Position numbers and translations under genes: made by a program. Below are positions 38,595 to 47,556 of a DNA stretch of 57,226 nt, piece by piece; positions within the stretch are counted from its first letter, which is position 1, and each line of letters starts with the position of its first letter. Origin of the DNA: Fastidiosipila sp. (GTDB lineage: Bacteria > Bacillota > Clostridia > Saccharofermentanales > DTU023); contig DUQI01000106.1 in the NCBI GenBank assembly GCA_012837885.1, forward strand, positions 1-57,226, in the 5' to 3' direction. Below the pieces are notes generated by a model. The model ran no database searches and was not told where the DNA came from. It saw nothing but the letters and a program-made list of their open reading frames with translations.

Positions 38595-39230
38595 TCAACT
38601 CTCGCGATACGTGAAGATGACGGTCAACAGCAACGCCACCGGCAGCAACACGAAGACGCTGCCCGGCAGGCCTAAAAAGCCGTCGAGCTGATACGTGTAA
38701 GACATTCCGGGATTTGGCCAGAGTGGTCCGAGCGCCGGGATCAGTTCGAGCTCCGTGATCAGGCGGCGCACCGAATCATAAAACCAGAAGGTCAAGATGG
38801 CGCCGGGGACCGCCAGACTGTACCAGCGCATCAATTCGGAGGAGCGCAAGATCACGATGACCAAGGCGAGCGCTGCCCAGAACAGAGTCGGCCAGAGTAC
38901 GTCCGGCCTGCTTTGCACCGTGACGACGCGATAGATATCGAGCGCAAAAAGCAGACTGATACCGCCGAATGACGCGATGAGTTTCAACGTATAAAAACGG
39001 CATACGGCGAACGTGATGAGCAGCGTCAGGAAGATCGTGACCAACACGGATACATAGACGCCACCTGAGAGCCGCAGCGCCGCTCCATAAACATAGCCGG
39101 TCACGTGACCGGCTATGCGTCTGAGCGGGATCAACGGCCAGAATCCCCAGGCCTGAATCAGGATCAGGAAAAAGAGGCCGAGTCGCCAGGAATGCCTAGT
39201 CTCAGGCTTTATTATCCGAGCCAAGGACAT
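38595..39230 (-). CDS. Polytopic membrane protein of unknown function
   Basis: About 211 residues from ATG 39230; other starts are possible since there is no clear ribosome site. Five or six membrane segments (for example LGLFFLILIQAWGFWPLIPL, VLVTIFLTLLITFAVCRFY, LFWAALALVIVILR, GSVFVLLPVALLLTVIFTY). The segment before the last helix (LGPLWPNPGMSYTYQLDGF) is likely external. It overlaps the fba 3' end by 29 nt. No family recognised. Confidence 0.6.
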   Translation of the reverse strand: MSLARIIKPETRHSWRLGLFFLILIQAWGFWPLIPLRRIAGHVTGYVYGAALRLSGGVYVSVLVTIFLTLLITFAVCRFYTLKLIASFGGISLLFALDIYRVVTVQSRPDVLWPTLFWAALALVIVILRSSELMRWYSLAVPGAILTFWFYDSVRRLITELELIPALGPLWPNPGMSYTYQLDGFLGLPGSVFVLLPVALLLTVIFTYRES

Positions 39231-40143
39231 TGACAATCTTACGTTTGACCATCGCCGCGATCGCCTCTCTGGCCGGACCAAGGTACTGTCTCGGATCGAA
39301 GTGACCGGGGTTGTTGTGGAAGTACTCGCGGATCGTACCGGTCATCGCAAGTCTCAGGTCGCTGTCGATGTTGATCTTACAGACCGCCATGCTGGCCGCC
39401 TGACGCAGCATCTCTTCCGGGATGCCGATCGCGTCCGGCATGTCGCCGCCGTACTGGTTGATCTTTTGGACAAATTCCGGGATGACGGAGCTTGCACCGT
39501 GCAGGACGATCGGGAAACCGGGCAGACGTTTTTCGATGTCCTCCAGGATATCGAAACGCAACTGCGGTTTTTGTCCCGGCTTGAATTTATAAGCACCGTG
39601 GCTCGTGCCGATGGCGATCGCCAGGGAGTCACAACCGGTGCGCTTCACGAAGTCTTCGACCTGTTCCGGTTTCGTGTAGGATGCTTCTTCCGCGGAGACA
39701 ACGATATCGTCTTCCACGCCTTCGAGGCGCCCGAGTTCGGCTTCGACCGTGACGACCGGATTGCGGCTGTGCGCATACTCGACGACTTTCGCCGTGAGGG
39801 CGATGTTTTCCTCATAAGGCAGATGCGAACCGTCGATCATGACCGAGGTGAAACCGCCGTCGATGACTGATTTACAAAGTTCAAACGAATCGCCGTGATC
39901 GAGGTGAAGCGCGATCGGCAGATCGTTTTCTTCAAGCGCCGCTTCGACCAGCTTCATCAGGTACGTATGCGAGGCATACTTTCTGGCGCCGGCCGATACC
40001 TGCAGGATCAAAGGCGAATTGACTTCGGAGGCGGCTTTCGTGATTCCCTGGATGATCTCCATGTTGTTCACGTTGAACGCTCCGATGGCGTAACCGCCCT
40101 CATACGCTTTGGCAAACATGTCTTTGGTTGATACTAGTGGCAT
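39202..40143 (-). CDS. fba: Class II fructose-1,6-bisphosphate aldolase
   Basis: 313 residues. Zinc and substrate motifs: ALHLDHGDSFELCKSVIDGGFTSVMIDGSHLPYEENI, EAELGRLEGVEDD, AIAIGTSHGAYK, IVLHGASSVIPEF and CKINIDSDLRLA. Cleaves fructose-1,6-bisphosphate to DHAP and GAP, and acts in the same pathway as pgi in this run. AAGGAGAAC ribosome site before ATG 40143. It follows valS by 56 nt containing a GNRA hairpin. Confidence 0.97.
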   Translation of the reverse strand: MPLVSTKDMFAKAYEGGYAIGAFNVNNMEIIQGITKAASEVNSPLILQVSAGARKYASHTYLMKLVEAALEENDLPIALHLDHGDSFELCKSVIDGGFTSVMIDGSHLPYEENIALTAKVVEYAHSRNPVVTVEAELGRLEGVEDDIVVSAEEASYTKPEQVEDFVKRTGCDSLAIAIGTSHGAYKFKPGQKPQLRFDILEDIEKRLPGFPIVLHGASSVIPEFVQKINQYGGDMPDAIGIPEEMLRQAASMAVCKINIDSDLRLAMTGTIREYFHNNPGHFDPRQYLGPAREAIAAMVKRKIVNVLGSDNKA

Positions 40144-40178
40144 ATATGTTCTCCTTACTAACGGATTCTCAAACCTCA

Positions 40179-40194
40179 GCGCCGTTTCCGGCGC
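40179..40194. promoter_or_regulatory. GCGCCG-GAAA-CGGCGC hairpin between valS and fba
   Basis: On the minus strand a 6-bp all-G/C stem closes a GAAA (GNRA) tetraloop, 5 bases after the valS stop. No T-run follows, so it is more likely a processing or stability element than a terminator. Confidence 0.45.
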
Positions 40195-40199
40195 CCAAA

Positions 40200-42851
40200 T
40201 TATAGCATAGCCGAGAGGTCACTCAGGCGTTTTTCAAGATGTGCCTTCGCTTCCGTTTTTGCCTCGAGCTTATCTCTCTCGACCTGCACGACCGCCTCCG
40301 GCGCTTTTTCGACAAACTGTGTATTCGCCAGTTTCTTTTCGATCGAAGCGATCTCCCCTGTCACTTTCTCGAGCTCTTTTTCCAACCTTGTCTTCTCTGC
40401 GACCGGATCGACCAGCGATTCCAGCGGCACGAACAGCACGCCGCCGTCAAAAGGCGCCGTGACGACGCCTTTCGGCACGTCGCGGTCATTGGAGCGGGGC
40501 GACACGTTGCTGACCTTGGCCAGACGCTTAATATACGCTTCCTGCAAAACGAGACTCTTCAGGATCGCTTTGTCTTCGACGACCAGGATTGTAGCGATCT
40601 CCTGCTTCGGCGCGACCCGGTATTCGGCTCGAATATTTCGAATCTGACGGATGACCTCCATCAGGCGCTCCATCGTCTCATAATCGGAAGTAAACTCGAG
40701 CGAGCGATCGGCTTTCGGCCAGGAAGAGACGATCAGGCGCGTATCTTCGTGCCAGAGATGCTGCCAGATCTCTTCCGTGACAAACGGCATGAAAGGATGC
40801 AGTAACGTCATCGTCTGACAGAGCACCTCATTCATTACCCATTCGGCTATTTTAGCCGACGCTTTGTCGTCGCCCTGGAATCTGACCTTGGTCATCTCGA
40901 TGTACCAGTCGCAGAAATAATCCCAGAGGAACGAATAGATCTTGGCGAGCGCGAGATTGAAGTCGTAATGCTCCATGTGCTCGGTCGTCTCCGTGACGAG
41001 CCTGGTGAGCCCCGTCAATATCCAGCGGTCTTCCGGCTTCAGCTGATCTCTGGCCGGACGTTCAAGCGGTTCGTCCGTGCGCTGCATCAGGAAGTAGCGG
41101 AAGGCATTCCACATCTTATTGATGAAGTTTCGACCGGCTTCGACCCTGGCCTCGGAGAACCGCTGATCGAGCCCCTTACTGCTGTTGGCCAACAGCGCGT
41201 ATCTGAGCGCATCGGCGCCGTACTTGTCGATCACCTCGAGCGGATCGATGCCGTTATTCAGCGATTTCGACATCTTCCTGCCTTGTTCATCCCGGATAAT
41301 GCCGTGGATCAAGACCTCGGGGAAAGGCACCTGTCCCGTCTGGTGGATGCCGGAGAAAATCATGCGGGCGACCCAGAAAAAGATAATATCGTAGCCGGTG
41401 ACGAGCAGATTCGTCGGATAGAATTTTTCCAAGTCCGCCGTCTGCTCCGGCCAGCCGAGCGTCGAAAACGGCCAGAGCGCCGAAGAGAACCAGGTGTCGA
41501 GCGTATCCTCGTCCTGTCTCAGCGTCTCATTGCCACAGGCACTACAGGCGGCCGGACGGCTCCTCGCCACCTCGATTTTTCCGCACTCGTCGCAGTAGTA
41601 CGCCGGGATCTGATGGCCCCACCAGAGCTGACGCGAGATATTCCAGTCTCGGATGTTTTCCATCCAGTTGAAGTACGTTTTCGAAAAATGTTCCGGGATA
41701 AACTGCACCTGGCCCGTCCGGACTGCTTCCAAAGCCGGGTCGGCAAGCGGTTTCATCTCGACAAACCACTGTTCCGACACGCGCGGCTCGATTCTCGTCT
41801 GACAGCGGTAGCAATGTCCCACATTATGTTTATGCGGCGTCGTCTTTTCCAAGAAACCTTTTTCTTCGAGCGCAGCGACGACGTGCTTTCGCGCCGTCTT
41901 CACATCCATACCGGCATAGGGACCCGTCTCATCGGTGAGGATGCCGGCCTCGTCGAGAACGGTGACGATCGGCAGGTCGTGTCTTTCACCGACCTCATAG
42001 TCGTTCGGATCGTGTCCCGGTGTGATCTTGACCGCGCCGCTCCCGAATTCAGGATCGACGTAGCTGTCGGCGATCACCGGAATCTGTTTGTTCGTGAGCG
42101 GCAGATGAAGCAGCTTACCTACAAGTCCCGTATAACGGCTGTCCTCCGGATGGACGGCGACGGCCACGTCGGCAAACATCGTCTCCGGTCGCGTCGTCGC
42201 CAACAGCACGTGTCCCTCGCCCGAGACGAACGGATAGCGCACGTAATAGAGGCGATCGGTATCTTCTTCGTAATCGACTTCGGCGTCCGAGATCGTCGTT
42301 TTACAGGTCGAACACCAGTTGATGATCCGCTGCCCGCGGTAGATCAGGCCTTCTTCGTATAGTCGCACGAAGACCTCGACGACGGCTTTGGAGCGCGGCT
42401 CATCCATCGTAAAAGCGAGGCGCGACCAGTCACAGGAAGAGCCAAGGCGCTTCAACTGATCGACGATCATGTCGCCGTACAGACGTTTCCACTCCCAGGC
42501 GTGCACGAGAAATTCTTCTCGCGTCAGGTCTTTTTTCTCGATGCCCTGTGCTTTCAGGTGCGAGACGACTCTCGCTTCCGTCGCGATCGCCGCGTGATCG
42601 GTGCCGGGCAGCCAGAGCGCTTCGTCCCCGATCAAGCGGCGGTAGCGGATCACCGCGTCTTGCAGCGTGCTGTCGAGCGCATGGCCGAGATGCAGCTGCC
42701 CCGTGATATTCGGCGGCGGCATAATAATCGTAAACGGGCGTTTCTTTGAATCGGCATCTGCCTGAAACGCACCTTCATCCTGCCAGGCGGCGTAAAGGCG
42801 CGGCTCCACCGCGCCCGGTTCAAATGTCTTACTGATGTGATCAATATTCAT
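40200..42851 (-). CDS. valS: Valyl-tRNA synthetase
   Basis: 883 residues. HIGH motif as PPPNITGQLHLGHALD, KMSKS as GRKMSKSLNN, editing domain between (GEGHVLLATTRPETMFADVAVAVHPED), anticodon-binding region and a C-terminal coiled coil (LVDPVAEKTRLEKELEKVTGEIASIEKKL). Charges tRNA-Val. It starts only 1 nt after the preceding esterase-like gene, so it has no T-box leader of its own. Confidence 0.98.
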   Translation of the reverse strand: MNIDHISKTFEPGAVEPRLYAAWQDEGAFQADADSKKRPFTIIMPPPNITGQLHLGHALDSTLQDAVIRYRRLIGDEALWLPGTDHAAIATEARVVSHLKAQGIEKKDLTREEFLVHAWEWKRLYGDMIVDQLKRLGSSCDWSRLAFTMDEPRSKAVVEVFVRLYEEGLIYRGQRIINWCSTCKTTISDAEVDYEEDTDRLYYVRYPFVSGEGHVLLATTRPETMFADVAVAVHPEDSRYTGLVGKLLHLPLTNKQIPVIADSYVDPEFGSGAVKITPGHDPNDYEVGERHDLPIVTVLDEAGILTDETGPYAGMDVKTARKHVVAALEEKGFLEKTTPHKHNVGHCYRCQTRIEPRVSEQWFVEMKPLADPALEAVRTGQVQFIPEHFSKTYFNWMENIRDWNISRQLWWGHQIPAYYCDECGKIEVARSRPAACSACGNETLRQDEDTLDTWFSSALWPFSTLGWPEQTADLEKFYPTNLLVTGYDIIFFWVARMIFSGIHQTGQVPFPEVLIHGIIRDEQGRKMSKSLNNGIDPLEVIDKYGADALRYALLANSSKGLDQRFSEARVEAGRNFINKMWNAFRYFLMQRTDEPLERPARDQLKPEDRWILTGLTRLVTETTEHMEHYDFNLALAKIYSFLWDYFCDWYIEMTKVRFQGDDKASAKIAEWVMNEVLCQTMTLLHPFMPFVTEEIWQHLWHEDTRLIVSSWPKADRSLEFTSDYETMERLMEVIRQIRNIRAEYRVAPKQEIATILVVEDKAILKSLVLQEAYIKRLAKVSNVSPRSNDRDVPKGVVTAPFDGGVLFVPLESLVDPVAEKTRLEKELEKVTGEIASIEKKLANTQFVEKAPEAVVQVERDKLEAKTEAKAHLEKRLSDLSAML

Positions 42852-42852
42852 A

Positions 42853-45066
42853 CTATCTTATTTCCTTCGCACTCTCCGTGGCGTCAAACTCCGATAACTG
42901 CACGCGGTCGATCCAGATACGACCGTGCCCGCGCGGATCTTCCAAGGTGAACCTGAGGCGGACAATCTTGGCCAGATTCAGCTGCGCATCGCCGAGCTCA
43001 AACGTCGGCACTTGAAAACGATACGTCGCGTCGAGCTCGATCGCCGGATACTCAAATGTCACCTGGTTTTCATCTTCCAAAAACAGAGAGATGCGCTTGT
43101 TCGCATGATCGACCGAGAACAGATGAAGGGTCAATTGTCCCCACATCGACAAATCGAGCGGCGGATAAAGCGACGCGTATTCGAGTTCCGGTTCGAAACA
43201 GACCGGTCGACTGTCGGCGTTTTTATAGGTCAAAAGCAAGGACTGATCGCCCCAGCGCGCGTGTTCGCCGGAAAGCGCCAACTCTCCCCTGCCGTTCGAC
43301 ACACTCCAGACCGGATAGACGGTCGGCCAGTCTTCTTTTCTGGCCCGTCTGATCGAGCTGACCTTCTTCGGCCAGGTGAACTGACTCAAGCGGTCACAGT
43401 CGGTCCAGTGCATCGGTTTGCTGTACAAAGAAGGCGCCAGATCCATGCGGAATGAGGTGACCGGTATGCCTTCGGACGATACGAGATTGGCGTCCATATT
43501 GAAATTGGCAAAGGCGTAGGTCAACGACTCCGGATGATGGATCTCGTCGTGCCACACCATGATCTGCACGCCGTGCAGTATCCGTGCCGATGCCGGTACG
43601 AAGACACGATCGGGACCGCACACGGTAAAGCCTTTCAACAGCCCCGTATCACCGATCGTCTTTAATCCCTGACCGGTCGTGCCGACATTTTCGAAATCGA
43701 GCATCAGTTTGTTGCCGATCGTGTTCATCACTTTCGGTTCCGGTGCCGAGGTCGGATGATCGAGGCCGTAGACGAGGCCGAGCGCGATCGTGCAAAGCCT
43801 CTGCCCGATCACGGCTTTCGCCTTGGTCAGGTACGGAATATCCCACACGGTCGGATCGGTCTGTTCGTATTCGAGCGGCAGATCATAGCAGGTGACATAG
43901 CCCGCCGGTACGGCGAGGGAGCGTTTGACCTGAGCCAGCATCTCGTTGAATACGGCGACCTGTTTAAAATCATGATTCGGATAAAACCCTGGCGGCAGCT
44001 GCGCGTAGAGCATCGCCGGCTTGCCCTGAGGCGCCGTAAACATCTCGATCGTCTGTTTCGTCAGGCAACGAAAGGCGCGCGCGTAGGCGTCGGGTGCATC
44101 GACTTCGTTTTCTCCCGGGTACCAGAGAAAACCGCGCAGGCTGAGACCGGTCAGAGGCGCCAGTTTATGGTTGAACATCGCCGACGGCTGATTTTTCGGA
44201 TCGAATTGATGCTGATCCGGCTGATCCATCGCGATCGTCGGACGGCGCATCTGAATCGGCCGGCTTCCGCCTCGCCGCAGCACCGTCTCTTTATCCGGTT
44301 TTAGTTGGTTCCAGTTCGCATGATCGCGGTACTGTTTCACTTCCCGCACGCGTCCCTTGATGAAGGTGTCGTCTTCGACGACTTCTCTGGCCAACCAGCT
44401 ATGCAGGTACGTGCCCGATGCGGCGATGTCGATCAGGCCGACCGGCGCGTTTAATTCAATCAGGAGCTGCCTCGCAAAGGAGAAACCGACTGCCGACAAA
44501 TTTTCGATATGATCCGGATCGTCGCTTTTTTGCCAGGTGCCTTTGACCCGTTCCAAGGGATAAAACGAATACGTCTGCAGCTCATCGTAAAGCCCGCTCT
44601 CCGGTACTTTGAAAACCCGCACATGCTCGACATTCGCGAGCGTGTCGATCTCGGACGCGACATCACTTCGGGACAGGGGCATCGCCATATTGGCACCGCC
44701 ACCTGCCACCCAGACTTCGCCGATCAGGATGTCACTTAAGACAAGCTTCGCTTCGGCCACCGTAATCGTCAGTCGATACGGGTCAAAGCCGCTCGCCAAG
44801 ACAGGCAGACGAAAATCGAAATACCCTTCCTGATCGGTGCGATCCATATCTTCGAAGACGACGCCGAATTTCGTATCCTGAGGCAACACGGCACGGCCGT
44901 CGGCCGGCAGACGCTCGAGCACGATGCGTGCCGGCTTATTCGGTTCGTAACGACCTAATATCCGCGTCGCCACACCTTGCTGCAGCACCATACGACTGCC
45001 GAAATAAGACGGTAGTTCGATCGCCGTTTTTTTCGCTTCTGAATTGTCGTTTTCGCTTTTACGCAT
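42853..45066 (-). CDS. Sialate O-acetylesterase-like (SGNH) protein with altered catalytic residues and a C-terminal jelly-roll domain
   Basis: 737 residues from ATG 45066. The fold matches sialate O-acetylesterases: FGSRMVLQQGVATRILGR at the front, GEVWVAGGGANMAMPL where the family has GQSNMEMP, APVGLIDIAASGTYLHSWL, and GFLWYPGENEV where the family has WYQGES. The nucleophile Ser reads Ala (GGGANM) and the family's late His-Pro reads WDIPYLTKAKAVIGQRL, without His. Residues about 560-735 look like a carbohydrate-binding beta domain. No signal peptide. It lies 8 nt after the radical-SAM-linked gene and 1 nt before valS. Likely a sugar-binding or otherwise rewired protein. Confidence 0.8.
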   Translation of the reverse strand: MRKSENDNSEAKKTAIELPSYFGSRMVLQQGVATRILGRYEPNKPARIVLERLPADGRAVLPQDTKFGVVFEDMDRTDQEGYFDFRLPVLASGFDPYRLTITVAEAKLVLSDILIGEVWVAGGGANMAMPLSRSDVASEIDTLANVEHVRVFKVPESGLYDELQTYSFYPLERVKGTWQKSDDPDHIENLSAVGFSFARQLLIELNAPVGLIDIAASGTYLHSWLAREVVEDDTFIKGRVREVKQYRDHANWNQLKPDKETVLRRGGSRPIQMRRPTIAMDQPDQHQFDPKNQPSAMFNHKLAPLTGLSLRGFLWYPGENEVDAPDAYARAFRCLTKQTIEMFTAPQGKPAMLYAQLPPGFYPNHDFKQVAVFNEMLAQVKRSLAVPAGYVTCYDLPLEYEQTDPTVWDIPYLTKAKAVIGQRLCTIALGLVYGLDHPTSAPEPKVMNTIGNKLMLDFENVGTTGQGLKTIGDTGLLKGFTVCGPDRVFVPASARILHGVQIMVWHDEIHHPESLTYAFANFNMDANLVSSEGIPVTSFRMDLAPSLYSKPMHWTDCDRLSQFTWPKKVSSIRRARKEDWPTVYPVWSVSNGRGELALSGEHARWGDQSLLLTYKNADSRPVCFEPELEYASLYPPLDLSMWGQLTLHLFSVDHANKRISLFLEDENQVTFEYPAIELDATYRFQVPTFELGDAQLNLAKIVRLRFTLEDPRGHGRIWIDRVQLSEFDATESAKEIR

Positions 45067-45074
45067 ACAGGACG

Positions 45075-45728
45075 TTAGTTTAGCACAACCGCGCGTCGGA
45101 TGACCGTCAGCGCCTGCCACTCGAACGGTTCTGAGAGCTCCGAGGAGAGCGCCGTGAGAAGAAGATCGGGACGAATATTGTCACGGCTGCCGGCATTGAC
45201 GCTGACGATCAGACGAGTGGCGTCGGCCAGCTCAAAAGAACGGATGCCGGGACGAATATCGATGTCGCGGCGGCCCTTTTTGCTGTGTTTTTCCACGACG
45301 AGCGGGCCACCGGTTGAAAGCGGCTCAAGGAGTTTTTGCACGCCGTCGCCGACAAACTCGTAGGTCGCGGCTTCGACACGCGCCATCAGAGACTTCTTGG
45401 TTTGCTCATAGTCTTCTACCTCGACGATGCGAAGTCCGACCGGAAGTACCTCGTTTAACCTGGTCCCGATCTCGTTACTGGCGATCGCTTCGGATAAGAC
45501 GAGAGAAAAAGGATCTTTCCTCGTCTCGATGCCGACACCAACCGGCAGAGCGAATTCGATCGCCGGTCTCGGGTTAAAACCCTGGCTCCAGACGACCGGC
45601 AGTCTCGCCCGGTGCACGGCACGCTCGAACGTGCGCATCAGGTCGAGATGTGCGATCCAGGTGATACCGCCGCGCCGCTCGTAATAAAGCAGGTAGGCAT
45701 ACTTTTTTTCTTCTCGATCAGCCGGCAT
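45075..45728 (-). CDS. TIGR03936/DUF2344 radical-SAM-linked protein
   Basis: 217 residues. The family pattern is clear: YLLYYERRGGITWIAHLDLMRTFERAVHRARLPVVWSQGFNPRPAIEFALPVGVGIET. It always travels with a TIGR03960-type radical SAM gene, here overlapping its 3' end by 11 nt. Function unknown; in Clostridia and Cyanobacteria the pair is often near ribonuclease G and ribosomal protein genes, which are not seen here. Confidence 0.93.
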   Translation of the reverse strand: MPADREEKKYAYLLYYERRGGITWIAHLDLMRTFERAVHRARLPVVWSQGFNPRPAIEFALPVGVGIETRKDPFSLVLSEAIASNEIGTRLNEVLPVGLRIVEVEDYEQTKKSLMARVEAATYEFVGDGVQKLLEPLSTGGPLVVEKHSKKGRRDIDIRPGIRSFELADATRLIVSVNAGSRDNIRPDLLLTALSSELSEPFEWQALTVIRRAVVLN

Positions 45729-47556
45729 GAGTCAGGCAGACGCCGCAATTAAAACGATTGGCGCCGCAATGCAGGCATTCGGTCATGCAGTCATGGCTCA
45801 TGCAGTCTTCGCCGGCGAGATCCCACTCGCGTTGCAAAAACCGTTTTGTCACCCCGATATCGATCTTGTCCCAGACAAACAACTCACTCGTCTCGCGGCC
45901 GCGCGTATAGTCGTCTGTCGTCAATCCGTGCCCGGCCAATGCATCGAGCCAGCGCTCATAAGAAAAGTGCTCGCGCCAGCTGTCCTGCGTACCGCCTCGT
46001 TCCAATACCGAGACCAACACAGGTGCGAGACGGCGGTCGCCTCTGGCCAATACGGCCTCGATCACGGCCATGTCCCGGTCGTGCCAGTTAAAGCGAATAA
46101 AGCGGTGCCGCAAGCGTTCGGTCAGACGTTTCACCCGCCGGTCGTATTCGTCTTCCGGCAGCATCTTCGCCCACTGAAAAGGCGTCCACGGTTTCGGGAT
46201 GAAAAAAGACGCGCTGACCGTGATCGTCGGCGGTTTTCTTCGTTCCGCGGGCGGCAGCTCGTAATACGCGTCGATCACCTTGAAGACAATATCCGAGATG
46301 GCATCGACATCTTCGTCCGTTTCTCCGGGTAGACCGAGCATCAGGTAGAATTTCAGCGTCCGCCAACCGCCGGAAAAAGCGATTCTCGCCGCTTCCAACA
46401 CATCGTCTTCCCTGATGTTCTTGTTGATGCGATTTCGCAGCCTCTCCGAGCCGGCCTCGATCGCAAATGTTAAGCCGGCTTTTCTCGTCGAACTCGCCTT
46501 TTTCATCAAATCAAAACTGAAATTATCGAGACGCAGAGACGGCAGCGATAAATTGACGCCGCGCGGTGTGAGTAGAGGCAGTAAGTCGTCCGTCAACGTC
46601 TCGAGCGCGCTGTAATCCGAGGTCGACAAGGAAAGGAGCCCGAGCTCATCGTATCCGGTCGCATCCATCAGTGATTTCGCCTGGCGGACGAGCGTGTCTT
46701 TGTCACGCTCTCTGACCGGTCGATAGATCTGGCCGGCCTGACAGAACCGACACCCACGCGTACAGCCGCGAAACAACTCGAGCACCATTCGGTCGTGCAC
46801 GATCTCACTGTTCGGGACGATCGGGCGCAGCGGTAAGAAGGCCTGGCTCAGATCTTTGACGAGCGTCCGCTTGATCGGTAACGGGGCGTCTTCGTTTAAC
46901 TTATGAAATCCCGTGAGCTTTCCGTCTCGATCGTACAAGTCTTCATAAAAGGCCGGTACATAGACGCCTTCGAGTCGACTCGCTTTTTCCAAAAACGATG
47001 TTTTCGACTCGGACGCCGCCCACAGATCGAGCAGTGTTTCGAGCAAGAGTTCGGCCTCACCGACAACAATCAGGTCGAAGAAATCGGCGACCGGTTCCGC
47101 GTTGACGGCGCACGGACCGCCCGCGATCACGAGCGGATCGTTGTCGGTCCGATCCTTGCTGTAAAGCGGTATGGCGCCCGAGCGCAGCATATCGAGAATC
47201 GTCACGTACGACAGCTCGTACTGCAACGTAAACCCGACGATATCGAATGCAGAAAGCGGCGTCTTCGACTCGAGACTGAAGAGCGGTATGTCTTGTTCCT
47301 GCATCTTTTGGCGCATGTCGGCCGCCGGTTGATAGACGCGTTCACACCAACAGTCGTCTCTGGCGTTGATCTGCTGATAGAGAATCGACAAGGCGAGATT
47401 GCTCATCCCGATCTCGTAGATATCGGGAAAGCAAAGCGCAAAGCGGGTCTTTACCGTATCATCCTTGATGACGCTGTTCCATTCGCCACCGACATAGCGC
47501 GACGGTTTTTCGACCGCGCGTAAAAGCGCATTGGAAAGATGGACGGTTTTTCTCAC
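45718..47556 (-). CDS. TIGR03960 family B12-binding/radical SAM protein
   Basis: 612 residues from GTG 47556 (GTGA overlap with the pgi stop). An N-terminal B12-binding-like part (about 50-200) precedes the cluster motif FRGCTRGCRFCQAGQIYRP (CxxxCxxC). The C-terminus has a cysteine-rich tail (CMSHDCMTECLHCGANRFNCGVC). The family's chemistry is unknown. Translation-coupled upstream to pgi and downstream to its usual DUF2344 partner. Confidence 0.93.
   Translation of the reverse strand: MRKTVHLSNALLRAVEKPSRYVGGEWNSVIKDDTVKTRFALCFPDIYEIGMSNLALSILYQQINARDDCWCERVYQPAADMRQKMQEQDIPLFSLESKTPLSAFDIVGFTLQYELSYVTILDMLRSGAIPLYSKDRTDNDPLVIAGGPCAVNAEPVADFFDLIVVGEAELLLETLLDLWAASESKTSFLEKASRLEGVYVPAFYEDLYDRDGKLTGFHKLNEDAPLPIKRTLVKDLSQAFLPLRPIVPNSEIVHDRMVLELFRGCTRGCRFCQAGQIYRPVRERDKDTLVRQAKSLMDATGYDELGLLSLSTSDYSALETLTDDLLPLLTPRGVNLSLPSLRLDNFSFDLMKKASSTRKAGLTFAIEAGSERLRNRINKNIREDDVLEAARIAFSGGWRTLKFYLMLGLPGETDEDVDAISDIVFKVIDAYYELPPAERRKPPTITVSASFFIPKPWTPFQWAKMLPEDEYDRRVKRLTERLRHRFIRFNWHDRDMAVIEAVLARGDRRLAPVLVSVLERGGTQDSWREHFSYERWLDALAGHGLTTDDYTRGRETSELFVWDKIDIGVTKRFLQREWDLAGEDCMSHDCMTECLHCGANRFNCGVCLTHAG

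Noticed and set aside
40968-42362. 464-codon plus-strand frame opposite valS
   Set aside because: Composition effect of GC-biased codons; valS is complete on the minus strand with HIGH and KMSKS motifs.
42845-42860. T-box riboswitch upstream of valS
   Set aside because: Only 1 nt separates valS from the preceding gene, so there is no leader to hold one.
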